From contig CM066322.1 of NCBI GenBank assembly GCA_033807775.1, positions 16,543,001 to 16,607,000 on the forward strand: DNA of 64,000 nt. The letters are read 5' to 3'. This document shows positions 34,203-46,312 of this stretch, one piece after another; position 1 is the first letter of the stretch, and each line of letters begins with the position of its first letter. Made by a program: the position numbers and the translations under genes. Below the pieces are notes generated by a model that saw nothing but the letters and a program-made list of their open reading frames with translations, made no database searches and was not told where the DNA came from. The stretch is from Saussurea involucrata. Taxonomy: Eukaryota; Streptophyta; Magnoliopsida; Asterales; Asteraceae.

Positions 34203-34385
34203 ACATAGGCGAACGATCATGTGAGAATTTGAGGTTAAAGTGAGAAACATGAGATTTCGCTTTAGAATAAAATTGATTGAAATTGATCCGGTGCATCCCA
34301 TTCTAATGTGTGTTCATTTCTCATCCAACGGTTGATAACCACTTCTCACGATTTTCACGTTAATATCAATTTCTCACCAGAACTC
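34203..34385. mobile_element. MITE copy downstream of the expansin gene
   Basis: The left end ATCATGTGAGAATTTGAGGTTAA is roughly inverse to the right end (CACGTTAATATCAATTTCTCACC). The middle shares GATCCGGTGCATCCCATTCT and TTCATTTCTCATCCAACGG with the copies at 17567 and 34905. About 180 bp, non-coding. Confidence 0.6.
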
Positions 34386-35028
34386 TCAATTCTATATGTA
34401 TATACTTATATGTGTTAGTGTTTTGAATAATTCATATAACATTATATAACTAAAAAGGCAAAGAAGAATCAATAATACCAAATATATTAAGCTTAGAAGA
34501 AAATGATTAAATCTTTTGAGTCTTTACTCACTACTTTCTTCAATTTTTAAAGACTACCATTACGAGAATGAGAGTAAGGATTTACCAATTAGTGTTTTTT
34601 GTTTTTATGTTTCTTTTTCAATATATAAGTCTTACATTGTTATCATTTATTACAAAATCAACTCTAGACGTCATACCACGTAACAATAAAACTATAACCA
34701 ATTACTTAGAACCATGATAAAATATAATGAAATCCTTTGCAACAAACGATAAACGTGGGAGGTCAATGATTTTGCTCAATTTTATTCCCTTTGCATTAGC
34801 CTAAAATCAAACAAGCCGAACATGTATGTTACTTTTTGACAATCGTTCAAATTTAATTAGCTATTATTTTTATCTATTTCCATATATACAGACGAAAGAT
34901 CATGTGAGAAGTTGAGGTTAACGTGAAAAGTAAGTGGATTTGATCCATTGATCACTTTTAATCAATGCCCTCCCATAAATTGCGGCTTAGAAATGAATTT
35001 ATCCAGTTCATCTCATGTGCGTCCATTT

Positions 35029-36476
35029 TGTAACAACCCAGTCTAAAACAAAGCATGCAATTCATATAAATGAAACATCCCAAAATCGGGTCCTAAAATT
35101 TCTTACATCATAACAAATATGGTTGGCGGAATCAACCTACACAACTGAGAATAACGTCTAAACTAGATAATAGTGTCACTACACTACCAAGCTTCCTTGC
35201 TAACCGTCCTGCTCACTTGCCAGAGCCTTTCGTTACTTGCTTCCCTGAAAAGATTTTAATTTGAAAATGCGAAGGTTAGACCATGAGGTCTAGTGAGTCC
35301 CTCTTAACAGTTATCAAAGCATTTAAAATAGATTACCATTTTCAATATAAATCGTTCATAAAACTGTTCAGATAAAATCGTTTCGGATATAGATCCGCCC
35401 CTCATAAATTGACACCCTGAAGTCACCCTAAGGTGACAACGAGTCAGTCTCATGCTGCCTTACAGTGTCACACCTCCCTTGGCATAAACGGGAACACCCC
35501 CCGGCACGAGCTGGCGGGCCACCCCCGACTTAGTTAGGTTACATCAAAATCAATGTATGCATACACTCCACATATAAAGCTTTAAACAACTTTCAATTAG
35601 ATAACGCATTAATAAAATAACATGGCATTACTCATCATGTCTTACTTTAGATAACACATTAAAAGTCACGCATTTTAGTTAGAAAACTCACCTGATTCTC
35701 TTACTTCTCTTTTCTAGTCTGTTCCCGACTCCCAATCGATTTCCCTGAATGAATAGGCAAAACATAAGCTAAACATCCATCTTTCCGGACCCAACCCCTT
35801 TCCGGACAACCCCACTTTCCGGACGACACAACATCCCGGATAACACTACGCTTTCCGGACGACACAACATCCCGGACATCACCAAATCCCGGGTACTTCC
35901 CACTTACCGGATACTTACACTTACCGGATACTTACCCGGTAACCTTCATCACTGAAACTTTCCGGGTAAGGCGCTGGAATGAGTTTAGAGGCTAAATTCT
36001 TGTTAAACGCCCTTTAATCGAAACGATAACACGATAAATACTTGTATAAACATTCTAAAACCATTTCTTACCATTCCTTGTTATTTAAACACGAATTATG
36101 GTGATTAAATCTTCTCTTAGAGTCTCATTAATAACTTTCAAGTCAAGAACTCTCAAACTCAACAATCCAACCAACAATCAAAAATAGGGTTATAGATTAG
36201 GAATTACCTGATGAATTCTCTGCAGAAAACGAATCCCACTCCACCCCTTTTTCCGATTTTCAAAGAATGAAGATCTTCTTCAATTCACAAGGACCCCAAA
36301 AATCTTTCTCTTCCTTCTATTCTCTCTTAGCCGCCAGGTCTCTCTAGGGTTTAGTGGCAATCATTTGGGCTTTTATACCCTAACATAAATTAACCAAATA
36401 GTCCCTCAACATTCAGTTTTTTTTAAACTTTCCCAAAAGACTTGAAACTCCTTAAATTTCGGTCTCGGATATTACA
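35029..36476 (-). repeat. Left (3') LTR of element F
   Basis: 1448 bp, TGTAACAACC...CGGATATTACA. It has a CTTTCCGGAC/CTTACCGGATA cluster at about 35785-35965. It lacks a short ACCACAAATGAAATGG segment and two ACACTTAGCGGATACTT-like units that the right LTR has. Confidence 0.9.
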
Positions 36477-36480
36477 ACAC

Positions 36481-36735
36481 TCACCCCTCAAAAGAATTCC
36501 GTCCCCGGAATTCCATTCTCAAAAGATAAGGGTATTTGGACTTCATATCTGACTCTACTTCCCACGTTGCCTCTCGTCCCTTATGATATCTCCACTGAAC
36601 TTTTACTAGACGAACCTCTCTATTCCTTGTTCTCCGGATCTTACTGCTCCCGATTTCAATCGGTTCTCCTATGTAAGTCGACCTCTCATCTATACTGATG
36701 TCCCCCAAAGGACCATCCACCTCGGTATCTGACAA
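36481..36735 (-). pseudogene. Chromodomain end of pol (element F)
   Basis: An 84-residue frame with REVRLVKVQWRYHKGREATWE and a YPYLL end, homologous to 2557-2808. It lies directly inside the 3' LTR as expected for a chromovirus. The upstream pol frame is destroyed. Confidence 0.78.
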
Positions 36736-39700
36736 ACACTTTTTTTTAAGTCCGAGACATGATGTGTCGGAGAAACATTCTTTAATTCCTCTGACCAGTC
36801 TTACTTGTATGCCGCTGCTCTAACTCGCTCACTAATGACAAAAGTCAACTTCTTATCGTCTGCATCTCTTGCAAGGTCGCCATCATCTCACTTCCCACCT
36901 CGGCTCTCCACAAAAGAGATGTGCATCACACTACGAATTTCTTCTCAAACTTCAAGGCTCAAAGTCTTATGTTTTTCAATCCAACCACTCAGTTCTACTC
37001 GGTTGCCTCAGACCGTTCAAATGGGAAACATAACCGCACCCCATACTTTGAAACCGCCCTCGGCGAGACACCACTTGCTATATCGTGCCCTCTTGCACTA
37101 CTTACTTGTACACTCTTCGATCACTATACTCGCTTAAAACTACCTGATAAAACCAAGGCCAACCGCGCCTCCATTTGCTCGCCTCCGTCCACACATCGGG
37201 ACTCACGGTTTTAAACACGTCTAAACAAGGTCTCTCGTACATTTATACTTCCTTAAGAGAAAGAACTTGGCGGAAATTCCCGCCACAACAAAGAGAATCT
37301 TCCACCAGGAAAACTCACTCACTGACAACTTGGCACAAGGCCAACCTTGTACATCCCGACAAGCTCACACCCAGGAGTTCCCTCCTCGGTATACCTGAAA
37401 TTTTTAGGTTATCTCTTCCAACCAACATTCGTCTATGCAGATCATACTCCTTTCCCGAATCACATCGGCTACAACTCGACAACTAATTCGTACGTTCTCA
37501 CCACTTCATCATTTCACACTTAACGTGTATAATAGTAGGAAACCTCTATAATTCCTTATTTGAGTACTCACCTATCCGAATTGTACTTATCCTGAAGGTT
37601 CATCAATTTCTCGCTGCTTGCCACAAGCATACAGTCATATAACATAACTTCGGTTACTCCCACACAACTAGGAGGGGTAACCACGAACACACCCTACTAT
37701 TCTCAATAGCTTACACTAAACGATCAATTCGTTTGAACCTTTCTCACAAGGTCACTAACTTAACTCATTCAGTTGTCTTATCCACTTCTTTCCTGCACAA
37801 AATCATACACAACTTCCTTCCTCAATACTCTTTCCAAAAGTTCACACACTTATCAAGGACAATCTACACAACACTGCGCCTATCGGCATTACTTTCAAGT
37901 TTACTACTTTCGATTTACTTACTTATTCCGACATACTATCTTCACCTCCCCACGTTAGCGTGGAGTACTGCCTACCAACATTACTCGCCCCTCTCTTCCG
38001 ACAATTCTCAAGCTGCAAATGTTGTCTCATTACTATACATAACCAAAGGGTTGCACTAAAATTCTAACTTAAGGCTTTCGACTAAAACACCTCGAACTGA
38101 CACCAGAGTTCGACGTCACTATACATTCTTTAAACTCCGACTTTTACTTTCTCAGACAATTCGTTCACACATAAGCAACAGCTCACATTCTTCAAGGATT
38201 TCACATCTATTCCACCACATTTTGACTAATACGTCCATCATCTTCTTTAAACTTCCAATGATTCCAAAAATATACTTACTTAGCGACTCCCACAACTAAA
38301 AATACTTGGTTTCTCATTTGGGTAACCACCCACTATCGCTCCGACATTCTACACGACCACTTACAAACCACGTACTCTAACAGCTTGATTAACAAATCGA
38401 ACACCTCCACCGAAATCTTTGACAAGGCTTCCCCTTTCTAACATCACATTACTACAACACTGACTGACATATTTAACTTGGCAATTATTGCCACTACATA
38501 ACTGCACATTCCTCACTCATAACATCTTACTGCAGACCAGTTCTCTCATGGTCATTCGTACACAATTCAAACTTACCTTCGTGTTCTCCCGCATAAATAA
38601 CCGAGTCTATCTCGCTGCTTGCCTCTCCCCAGCTCTAGCTGAACCACCACACACGAGTTACTGATTAACTCCAACATACTCATTTCTTGCTAGCTATATG
38701 CAATTCCAAACCATTACATCGACAGGGTATAGTTCCTCACAGATCGACATAATCTATACCCTCACTTAGTTTGTGCTAAATACTTCATTCTTTATGAACC
38801 ATCCATCTCGTAAGTAAAACGCTTATCTAAAACAGTAGTCTTTCACTATCTTAACACCCCTACAAGGTGGTCCTTCAACTTTCAACATTCTGATTCGAAA
38901 CTTCGGCCTCGTACACCTTACACAACTGCCGACTTTAACGTCAATAGCTGACCTGTTGATACTTCCTTAACCTATTCTTCAACAAGGGTCCCTTACTGAA
39001 CCTAATCCTTCCAACATATCATAATCAAATTCACATCCCGCTGTCCTCATTTCAAACTCACTCGTGCATCGTCAGTATCACAAGATCTATTTACAACCCT
39101 TACTCGACGTCGAGGATGTTTCATTCCTACTTCACCACCCTACTCATACCGAGTTGCTAATACCAACACCCTGATGACTTCTAGTCCTTCCCCTGAACAC
39201 AACCGTCCCTCGACAACTGTATTTCCAGTCACCGCACAAGGGTATAGACCCTCAAACAACCGACACTAAAGTCCACTTCCGACTCTTCTACTGCTCACCT
39301 TTCCTCTAGGACGCAAATATCAAAGCTACAAACGTTCTCCCCTGATGTGTCCAACACCTCCCCACTCTAGGAGTTCTTCCTTAGCTTAAAATGTAATACT
39401 CTACGACCAAGTGAGTTCATAGCCTTCATGCCTGACAACGCGATAAATAAATCATTTCACACTTTTGAGCATTTTAAAGAAACAACACTTGAAAACGACT
39501 TGGGTACACACGACCCCAACATTCTCATAACTCCAATTCCCTGCACAACGATCTTGAGGGTCGTTTGCATGCAATCTTTCCGTAAAACTTAATCTTACTC
39601 CACCAAAAAATGTGTTGTTACGACAGAAATAAATATTGGATGAAAAATCTTTCCATACGACAAAATTTTGAAAGCAATTACCGACACGAAGTAAACCAGT

Positions 39701-40829
39701 CGGTCCTCACACTCATTTATATAACTTCAACATGTCAATACTCATTTGGGTTATAAAAGTTGTGCATTCAAACGTTTTCTTGGCTTATCATGAAAAGAGT
39801 GGAATATTTTGCAAATCGTAAACCTCAAGACTTCATTGTACAATGTAAATGGATTTGTATTTTTTTTAAACATACGCTTGCACACGCCGACTCATACCCG
39901 ATCAAATTTGATATTTACACGTTTACTTTTCTTATGAAAAAAAATCTCATGTATACATATACGAACTCAATGCATGACACGCTACTTGCAATTGAAGACT
40001 ACTCGCTCAAACAAGGTCAATCGCTTTACTCACGCAACTTATCATTGACACTCTACTTTCGACCAGTGGTCGCCCTCTCGGTCTTGCAACGACTTGCTAT
40101 ATATACATTCAACGGTCCACTTACTCAACCACTTCATACTATTTCGTTTTGATCAACTATCTCACTTTCCACTTCTACACCGTTTCATTTCACTATAGGT
40201 ATCTTATTTCATTTATCCTGCTAATGGAAGCTCGACCAAGAACCCAGGGCTCCATTGATACCTTCAAGGTTTTGACATTGTCTTTCCTTACCATCCTAAC
40301 TGGTCTATCCCATGATTTCTAGAACTGGGACTCTCCCGAAACAGGAGTCTTACTCAAACTCAAGCATTCTTCCTCTCTGAATCCACGAAGTGCTACCTCT
40401 AGACGACTCGTAATACTCTATACAACATTTCTTTTCTACGATGTATACGTACATCACATCACCATGACTCCTCATGAAACTTCCCCGACAAGGGGTCTCA
40501 GTCTACCCCTCAGGGATCTTGCTGACATTCTAAAGTACGGGAACACGACATAAACACTAGCTTCTGACTACCACTTCGGAGTAATAAGGCAGGTTAAGCA
40601 CATACATGTACCTGTAAGTTCGCAATTACACTGGCCAGGTGGAATCTCAAACTTACCTTACATGGCAGTCCTCAGTACCCTACTAGTCCTATCTCTATAA
40701 TAGTGTCCTCCTAACGCATTTCCTGTATCTACAATAGTGTCCTCTTAACGCATTTCCTGATTCTCAGTTGTGATTTCTACTTCCAAGTTTAAGTTTAGGC
40801 CCGTCCGGTCACCTAAATCCCTTAAACTA
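36736..40829 (-). other. Decayed interior of element F
   Basis: Collinear in part with 2809-5215 of element A (for example the CACACGTTAG-type and AACTAGGAGGGGTA stretches), with stops in every frame. No gag zinc knuckles were found. A frame of 130 residues at 39760-40152 on the + strand is antisense to the element and resembles nothing known. Confidence 0.6.
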
Positions 40830-40843
40830 TGGCTCTGATACCA
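40830..40843 (-). other. Primer-binding site of element F
   Basis: The minus strand reads TGGTATCAGAGCCA, identical to that of element A, two bases from the LTR at 40846. Confidence 0.85.
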
Positions 40844-40845
40844 AT

Positions 40846-42344
40846 TGTAACAACCCAGTCTAAAATAAAGCATGCAATTCATATAAATGAAACATCCCAA
40901 AATCGGGTCCCAAAATTTCTTACATCATAACAAATCTGGTTGGCGGAATCAACCTACACAACTAAGAATAACGTCTAAACTAGATAATAGTGTCACTACA
41001 CTACCAAGCTTCCTTGCTAACCGCCATGCTCACTTGCCAGAGCCTTTCGTTACTTGCTTCCCATAAAAGGTTTTAATTTGAAAATGCGAAGGTTAGACCA
41101 TGAGGTCTAGTGAGTCCCTCTTAACAGTTATCAAAGCATTTAAAATAGATTACCATTTTCAATACAAATCGTTCATAAAACTGTTCAGATAAAATCGTTT
41201 CGGATATAGATCTGCCCCTCATAAATTGACACCCTAAAGTCACCCTAAGGTGACAACGAGTCAGTCTCATGTTGCCTTACAGGGTCACATCTCCCTTGGC
41301 ATAAACGGGAACACCCCCCGACACGAGCTGGCGGGCCACCCCCGACTTAGTCAATTTACATCAAAATCAATGTATGCATACACTCCACATATAAAGCTTT
41401 AAACAACTTTCAATTAGATAACGCATTAATAAAATAACATGGCATTACTCATCATGTCTTACTTTAGATAACACATTAAAAGTCACGCATTTTAGTTAGA
41501 AAACTCACCTGATTCTCTTACTTCTCTTTTCTAGTCTGTTCCCGACTCCCAATCGATTTCCCTGAATGAATAGGCAAAACATAAGCTAAACATCCATCTT
41601 TCCGGACACAACCCCTTTCCGGACAGCCCCACTTTCCGGACGACACAACATCCCGGATAACACTACGCTTTCCGGACGACACAACATTCCGGACATCACC
41701 AAATCCCGGGTACTTCCCACTTACCGGATACTTACACTTACCGGATACTTACACTCAGCGGATACTTACACTTAGCGGATACTTACCCGGTAACCTTCAT
41801 CACTGAAACTTTCCGGGTAAGGCGCTGGAATGAGTTTAGAGACTGAATTCTTGTTAAACGCCCTTTAATCGAAACGATAACACGATAAATACTTGTATAA
41901 ACATTCTAAAACCATTTCTTACCATTCCTTGCTATTTAAACACGAATTATGGTGATTAAATCTTCTCTTAGAGTCTCATTAATAACTTTCAAGTCAAGAA
42001 CTCTCAAACTCAACAATCCAACCAACAATCAAAAATAGGGTTATAGATTAGGAATTACCTGATGGATTCTCTGCAGAAAACGAATCTCACTCCACCCCTT
42101 TTTCCGATTTTCAAAGAATGAAGATCTTCTTCTTCAATTCACAAGGACCCCAAAAATCTTTCTCTTCCTTCTATTCTCTCTTAGCCGCCAACCACAAATG
42201 AAATGGTCTCTCTAGGGTTTAGTGGCAATCATTTGGGCTTTTATACCCTAACATAAATTAACCAAATAGTCCCTCAACATTCAGTTTTTTTTAAACTTTC
42301 CCAAAAGACTTGAAACTCCTTAAATTTCGGTCTCGGATATTACA
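40846..42344 (-). repeat. Right (5') LTR of element F
   Basis: 1499 bp, closely similar to the left LTR. The extra length comes from additional ACTTAGCGGATACTTAC units near 41750-41790 and a small insertion near 42190. Confidence 0.9.
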
Positions 42345-42415
42345 CATTTCTCATCCAACGGTAGATAATTATTTTTCACGCTTCTCACTTTAACCTCCAC
42401 TTTTCACCGGAACCC

Positions 42416-43678
42416 AATTTCTACACTATATCCGTTTCCCTTTTTTCCCCTTTTAATAGGGTTCATCCCCCCTATTTCTACACTATATCTACCGCTGGAT
42501 AAACGTTTAGTAAACGACAACCAAATTGATGGTCTTGATGTGTAATGGAGGTTTAATGAAAAATGTAGTGAACAGATGAATGCTTGCCATAAAATGTGGA
42601 AAGCATGTGCTCTGGTCTTAGGAATGTAACAATAAAAAAAACATGTTAAAAAGTTGTGGTCTAGCTGACATGTGAAAATAAATTGTCCTTAATTACATAC
42701 AATGATACAAATAGGTGGCATAGATGATTCATAATATGTAGGATGACAAGCAGGTAAAACTAAAGGGAAAGAAGAGTAAATCATTTGGAATTCTAACATT
42801 TGTGAGATCCTTGAAAACTTATATTTTATTGTTTTGTTTCATATGATTTTTCTCATGTAAAGGTAGTATTTAATGTATTGATTAACATATATTTGTTTCA
42901 TATGTATTCGTTTCATAATGTAATTTTTTTTTATGTGTACTTTTTGTTTCACAATCTTCTAAAAGATGTGCACATTGTGAACCGAGAACATGTGAAGAAA
43001 AACCATATAAAATAGCACATGATACATTAGTTTTCAAATTATCTCAATTTCACAGGTTCTCAAAAGAAAAAGGTTCCCGTAAATCATATCACTTATAGAA
43101 AAGGTCAAAAAAGAATAATAATTTATTTTTTATAACTTTTTTAATTATATTATTATAACAAAAAAAATTCATTCTTATTAAATTGTATGTAAATTAGATA
43201 TTATTGAGTAACACATCTTTAAACAAATCTGATATTTTTCTTTAAGATTAATATTTGATTTGTGAGAATTTTCTTATTCAAAAAACACATATCTTTTAAT
43301 TTTTTTTTAATATTTAGTGATATAAAATGTGTTTTATAAATCTTCTTAATATTTTTAATTTAAAATGTTTATTACTAATTAATGTAAAGTCACATATACT
43401 ATTCACCTCTTTGACGAGGTCTCAATTCTTGACCTCTAAGAAAGTTGGGATGGCCCTTGGTGGCATCAAGTGCCTTCCTAGTTGACATTATGCATAAAGA
43501 TATTTTGTATGCAACAAGATTCAAGATACATTTAACCGGAACAAAAAGAGAGAATAATGAATGAATGAATAAGGGTATTAGAGTAAAGAAAACAAAAGAT
43601 AGAAAGAAAGAATATATGCAACCGATCACAAGGATAGTTGAAACGACAACATATTTTGGTTACTTATGCTCTCGATAG
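42416..43678. other. Gene-free AT-rich stretch
   Basis: No open frame with recognisable product, no RNA gene and no clear repeat was identified between the MITE and the Mutator-like element. Confidence 0.5.
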
Positions 43679-44274
43679 AAAATATTAGAGTAAATTACAC
43701 TTTTGGTCCCTGTGGTTGCCAGCTACTATCAAGACTGGTCCCTATTTCAAAGTAATTACAAAACCAGTCATTAGGGTTTCTGTTTTGTTTCAATGTTGGT
43801 CCCTGTGTGGTTGCCAGCTATTCACGCCATCCATATACCGTGAAGTGTTAAATCAATTAAAGGGCAAAATTGTCCATTCCCATTTAACCCTTTCAAAAAA
43901 TCCTATTGACCCAATTCTATTACTACGCACCTGATTTCAAAAAAACCATCGACCCCAAAATTCTCTGCGATTCTCAGCAAATCGATTAACATGAAATCGA
44001 GTTTCATCCTCTTTGATTTCTTCTCTCAGGTTGAATCTGATTACGATTAACACAAAATCGATCCCCATCTCTGATTTTGTATCCACTATTAGTACTTCTT
44101 CTCCTTAGATTTTCGTCTCCTCAAAGTTCCATGGTGATATGCGATTGTGGTGCAACAGGTGTGGTACGAACCTCCTGGACCTCCAATAATCCAGGACGAA
44201 GGTTCTTCTCTTGTTCAAGAAATGTAAGCAAAAATGGTTTTTTTTTATTTGCGATTTGAGAAGTAAGTTGCTGA

Positions 44275-44560
44275 ATTTTTTGGAAGTGACTTATTTTGGG
44301 GCTTAATTTGATACAGTAGAGTTTTTTGACCCAATGTGGCTTAATTTGGAATAGTGGCTTATTTTGTGGCTTAAATTGATATAGTAAAGTTTTTTTACTC
44401 AATGTGGCTTAATTTGGGACAGTGGCTTATTTTGTGGCTTAATTGGATACAATAGAGTTTTATTACTCAATGTGGCTTAATTTGGGATAGTGATTTTTGT
44501 GGCTTTTTTTACTCATGTAGCTTAATTTTACAGTGGTTTAACTTCTTACAGTGGGTTGAT
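44275..44560. repeat. About 66-bp tandem repeats in the GRF pseudogene intron
   Basis: Three to four imperfect units of the TGTGGCTTAATTTGATACAG ... ACTCAATGTGGCTTAATTTGGGAT type fill most of the intron. Confidence 0.8.
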
Positions 44561-44889
44561 TACAGTGGCTTAATTTTTTCTCAATTTCTTCCAATGGGTT
44601 ATTTTGTGGCTTATTTTGATACAGGGTGCAAGATGTAGGTTTCTTGGTTGGTTGACGACCCATTGTGTCCACGAGCTGTTCAGATCATACCCGGTTTATT
44701 GAGGTCAATGAACAAGCTGGAAGATGCTTTGTTTTATAGAGACTCATTTACTCATTGCAGGAAACTTAGTTTGAGGCCAGTTTATATATCACATATGTGC
44801 ATTCACCTGCTCTCGTCATACGACTTAGGGGCCGTTTACCAAACTCTTACCGGGTACACGTTTGTTGGGAACTAAAGATTTTCTAAGTA

Positions 44890-45410
44890 TGGATAGTACT
44901 GCCAGAACAACATTAGTGCTGCCAGGTCAATGTTAGTACTGCAAGCAACAATTAATACTGCTGGATCAAAGTTAATACTGCCAGAGCATAATTAGTACTG
45001 CTAAGAAACAAGCTGAATCCAAAAGCCACATGAGAAAACAGACTGAAAAGGAATGTGTCAATATGTGGGTCCCCAAAAGCACTAATGTTAGTACTGCTAC
45101 CTCAGATAGTACTGCTGACAAGGATAGTGCTGCTAGAAGAAATACTACTGCCAATACTGCTGCTAGCAGTGTTAGTGCTGCTAACACTGTTAGTACTTCT
45201 TTTAAAGAGAATGCTGCTGCTAGCAGTGTTAGTGCTGCTGACTCGGTTAGTGCTGCTAACTCTGTTAGTGCTGCTGACTCTGTTAGTGCTGCTGACTCTG
45301 TTAGTGCTGCTGACTCGGTTAGTGCTGCTAACTCTGTTAGTGCTGCTAACTCGGTTAGTACTGCTGACTCTGTTAGTACTTCTACTAAGGTTAATACTGC
45401 TTCTAGTTTT
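44890..45410. repeat. 18-bp minisatellite encoding VSAADS-type hexapeptides
   Basis: From about 45226 to 45370, units of GTTAGTGCTGCTGACTCT or with AAC for GAC repeat about eight times with little change. Degenerate units (TTAGTACTGC...) extend back to about 44890. On the + strand one frame reads VSAADS/VSAANS. It stays open from 45030 to 45449 but then meets the second 68-bp copy in the wrong frame (VHELFRSYPVY). Confidence 0.85.
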
Positions 45411-46087
45411 TGTGTCCACGAGCTGTTCAGATCATACCCGGTTTATTGAGGTCAATGAACAAGCTGGAAGATGCTTTGGAAACAAGTAAAAAGGAAACAC
45501 GTAAATGGAAGTTCGGGTTTTGTATAAGTTGGGTGGCATTTGCCATCTTTTATGTTTTTTCCGTTGACTGATGAGAGTAGTGATCCATCATTGTAATTGT
45601 TATGATTTGTAGTTGTTTTTAGTACGGACGAAGACTTGTGTCATGGTTGTAACTGTTTTGATTTATGTACGATGAAAAGTTCAATCAATGTTATGTCTTT
45701 TGGTTTGATTTTAACCCTGAGAGAGCTTACTGATTTCGTCTTCAATGTTGGATCGATTTTACCACATGATCGATTTTACCATATAATCTTCATTAATCGT
45801 AGGGCAGAGAATGTAGGAGATGATGAAAACTTAATTGAAATTAGATGCTCAGATGATGCGGTAAATAGAGGTGAAAGGGGTTAAATGGGTTTGGACCATT
45901 TTGCCCCTGGATACTTCACAGTGTTTTTTTAAAATCATATCCGTGAATAGCTGGCAACCACAGGGACCAACATTGAAACAAAACAGAAACCCTAATGACT
46001 GGTTTTGTAATTACTTTGAAATAGGGACCAATCTTGATAGTAGCTGGCAACCACAGGGACCAAAAGTGTAATTTACTCAAAATATTA

Positions 46088-46312
46088 TAATAATCATAGA
46101 CAAAAATAGCAAAGCAGAAAATACAATGAATGTAGTATTCATTCCCCATGCCAACTATTAAAAAGTAATGTATATACTACCACTGACAAATTATAGTTTA
46201 CGAAAAGTTTGATATTCTGTAGTGAACTAGGGATGAGAACGACGCCAGTGAGTCAAAAGATGATGCAATTAGTGGCTCAAAATTAAGAAGCTAGCTCAAA
46301 AAGAAGAGCCTA
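46088..46312. other. Short unassigned spacer
   Basis: No open frame or repeat was identified between the Mutator-like element and the truncated LTR of element J. Confidence 0.4.

Larger units (their letters stand above)
35029..42344 (-). mobile_element. Full-length decayed Gypsy chromovirus F
   Basis: Two LTRs (35029-36476 and 40846-42344) flank a 4.4-kb interior, with target duplication CATTT at 35024-35028 and 42345-42349. The minus orientation comes from the primer site at 40830-40843 and the chromodomain near the left LTR. It belongs to the family of element A (shared TGTAACAACCCAGTC start and interior). Gag, protease, reverse transcriptase and integrase core are not recognisable; the only coding relic is the chromodomain. 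Confidence 0.9.
34905..42415. mobile_element. MITE copy split by a Gypsy element
   Basis: The left part 34905-35028 (ATCATGTGAGAAGTTGAGGTTAACG...) and right part 42345-42415 (...CTTCTCACTTTAACCTCCACTTTTCACCGG) join to the same structure as the copy at 34203. The junction reads CATTTCTCATCCAACGG, the sequence of the uninterrupted copy, which confirms the Gypsy insertion point. Confidence 0.7.
44131..45571 (+). pseudogene. GRF-type zinc finger / transmembrane protein, broken
   Basis: Exon 1 (44131-44223) encodes MVICDCGATGVVRTSWTSNN and then PGRRFFSCSR, the GRF zinc finger. A 401-bp intron (GT...AG) follows. Exon 2 starts at 44625 (GARCRFLGW). One base appears lost near 44652, which throws the CPRAVQIIPGLLRSMNKLEDAL segment out of frame. 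A perfect 68-bp copy of that segment (44664-44731) recurs at 45411-45478 and leads into the normal family ending: a basic helix, then a hydrophobic FGFCISWVAFAIFYVF membrane segment and a stop at 45571. The 679 bp between the copies are mostly an 18-bp minisatellite. GRF fingers are thought to bind nucleic acid; the role of this plant GRF/transmembrane family is not known to me. A related gene starts at 63876. Confidence 0.75.
43688..46078. mobile_element. Mutator-like element carrying a GRF-zinc-finger gene copy
   Basis: Termini GAGTAAATTACACTTTTGG are perfectly inverted, and inverted similarity runs about 190 bp inward (GGTCCCTGTGGTTGCCAGCTA...). The 9-bp duplication AAAATATTA lies at 43679-43687 and 46079-46087. 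Total 2391 bp. No transposase is seen. The cargo is a broken GRF-type gene (44131-45571), so the element resembles a Pack-MULE or a gene-bearing derivative. Confidence 0.9.

Noticed and set aside
39760..40152. 130-residue frame on the + strand
   Set aside because: It lies antisense in the decayed interior of element F, with no recognisable motif.
45055..45489. 144-residue Leu/Val-rich frame and its antisense Ser/Asn/Arg partner (45102-45419)
   Set aside because: Other frames of the 18-bp minisatellite; composition is fixed by the repeat.
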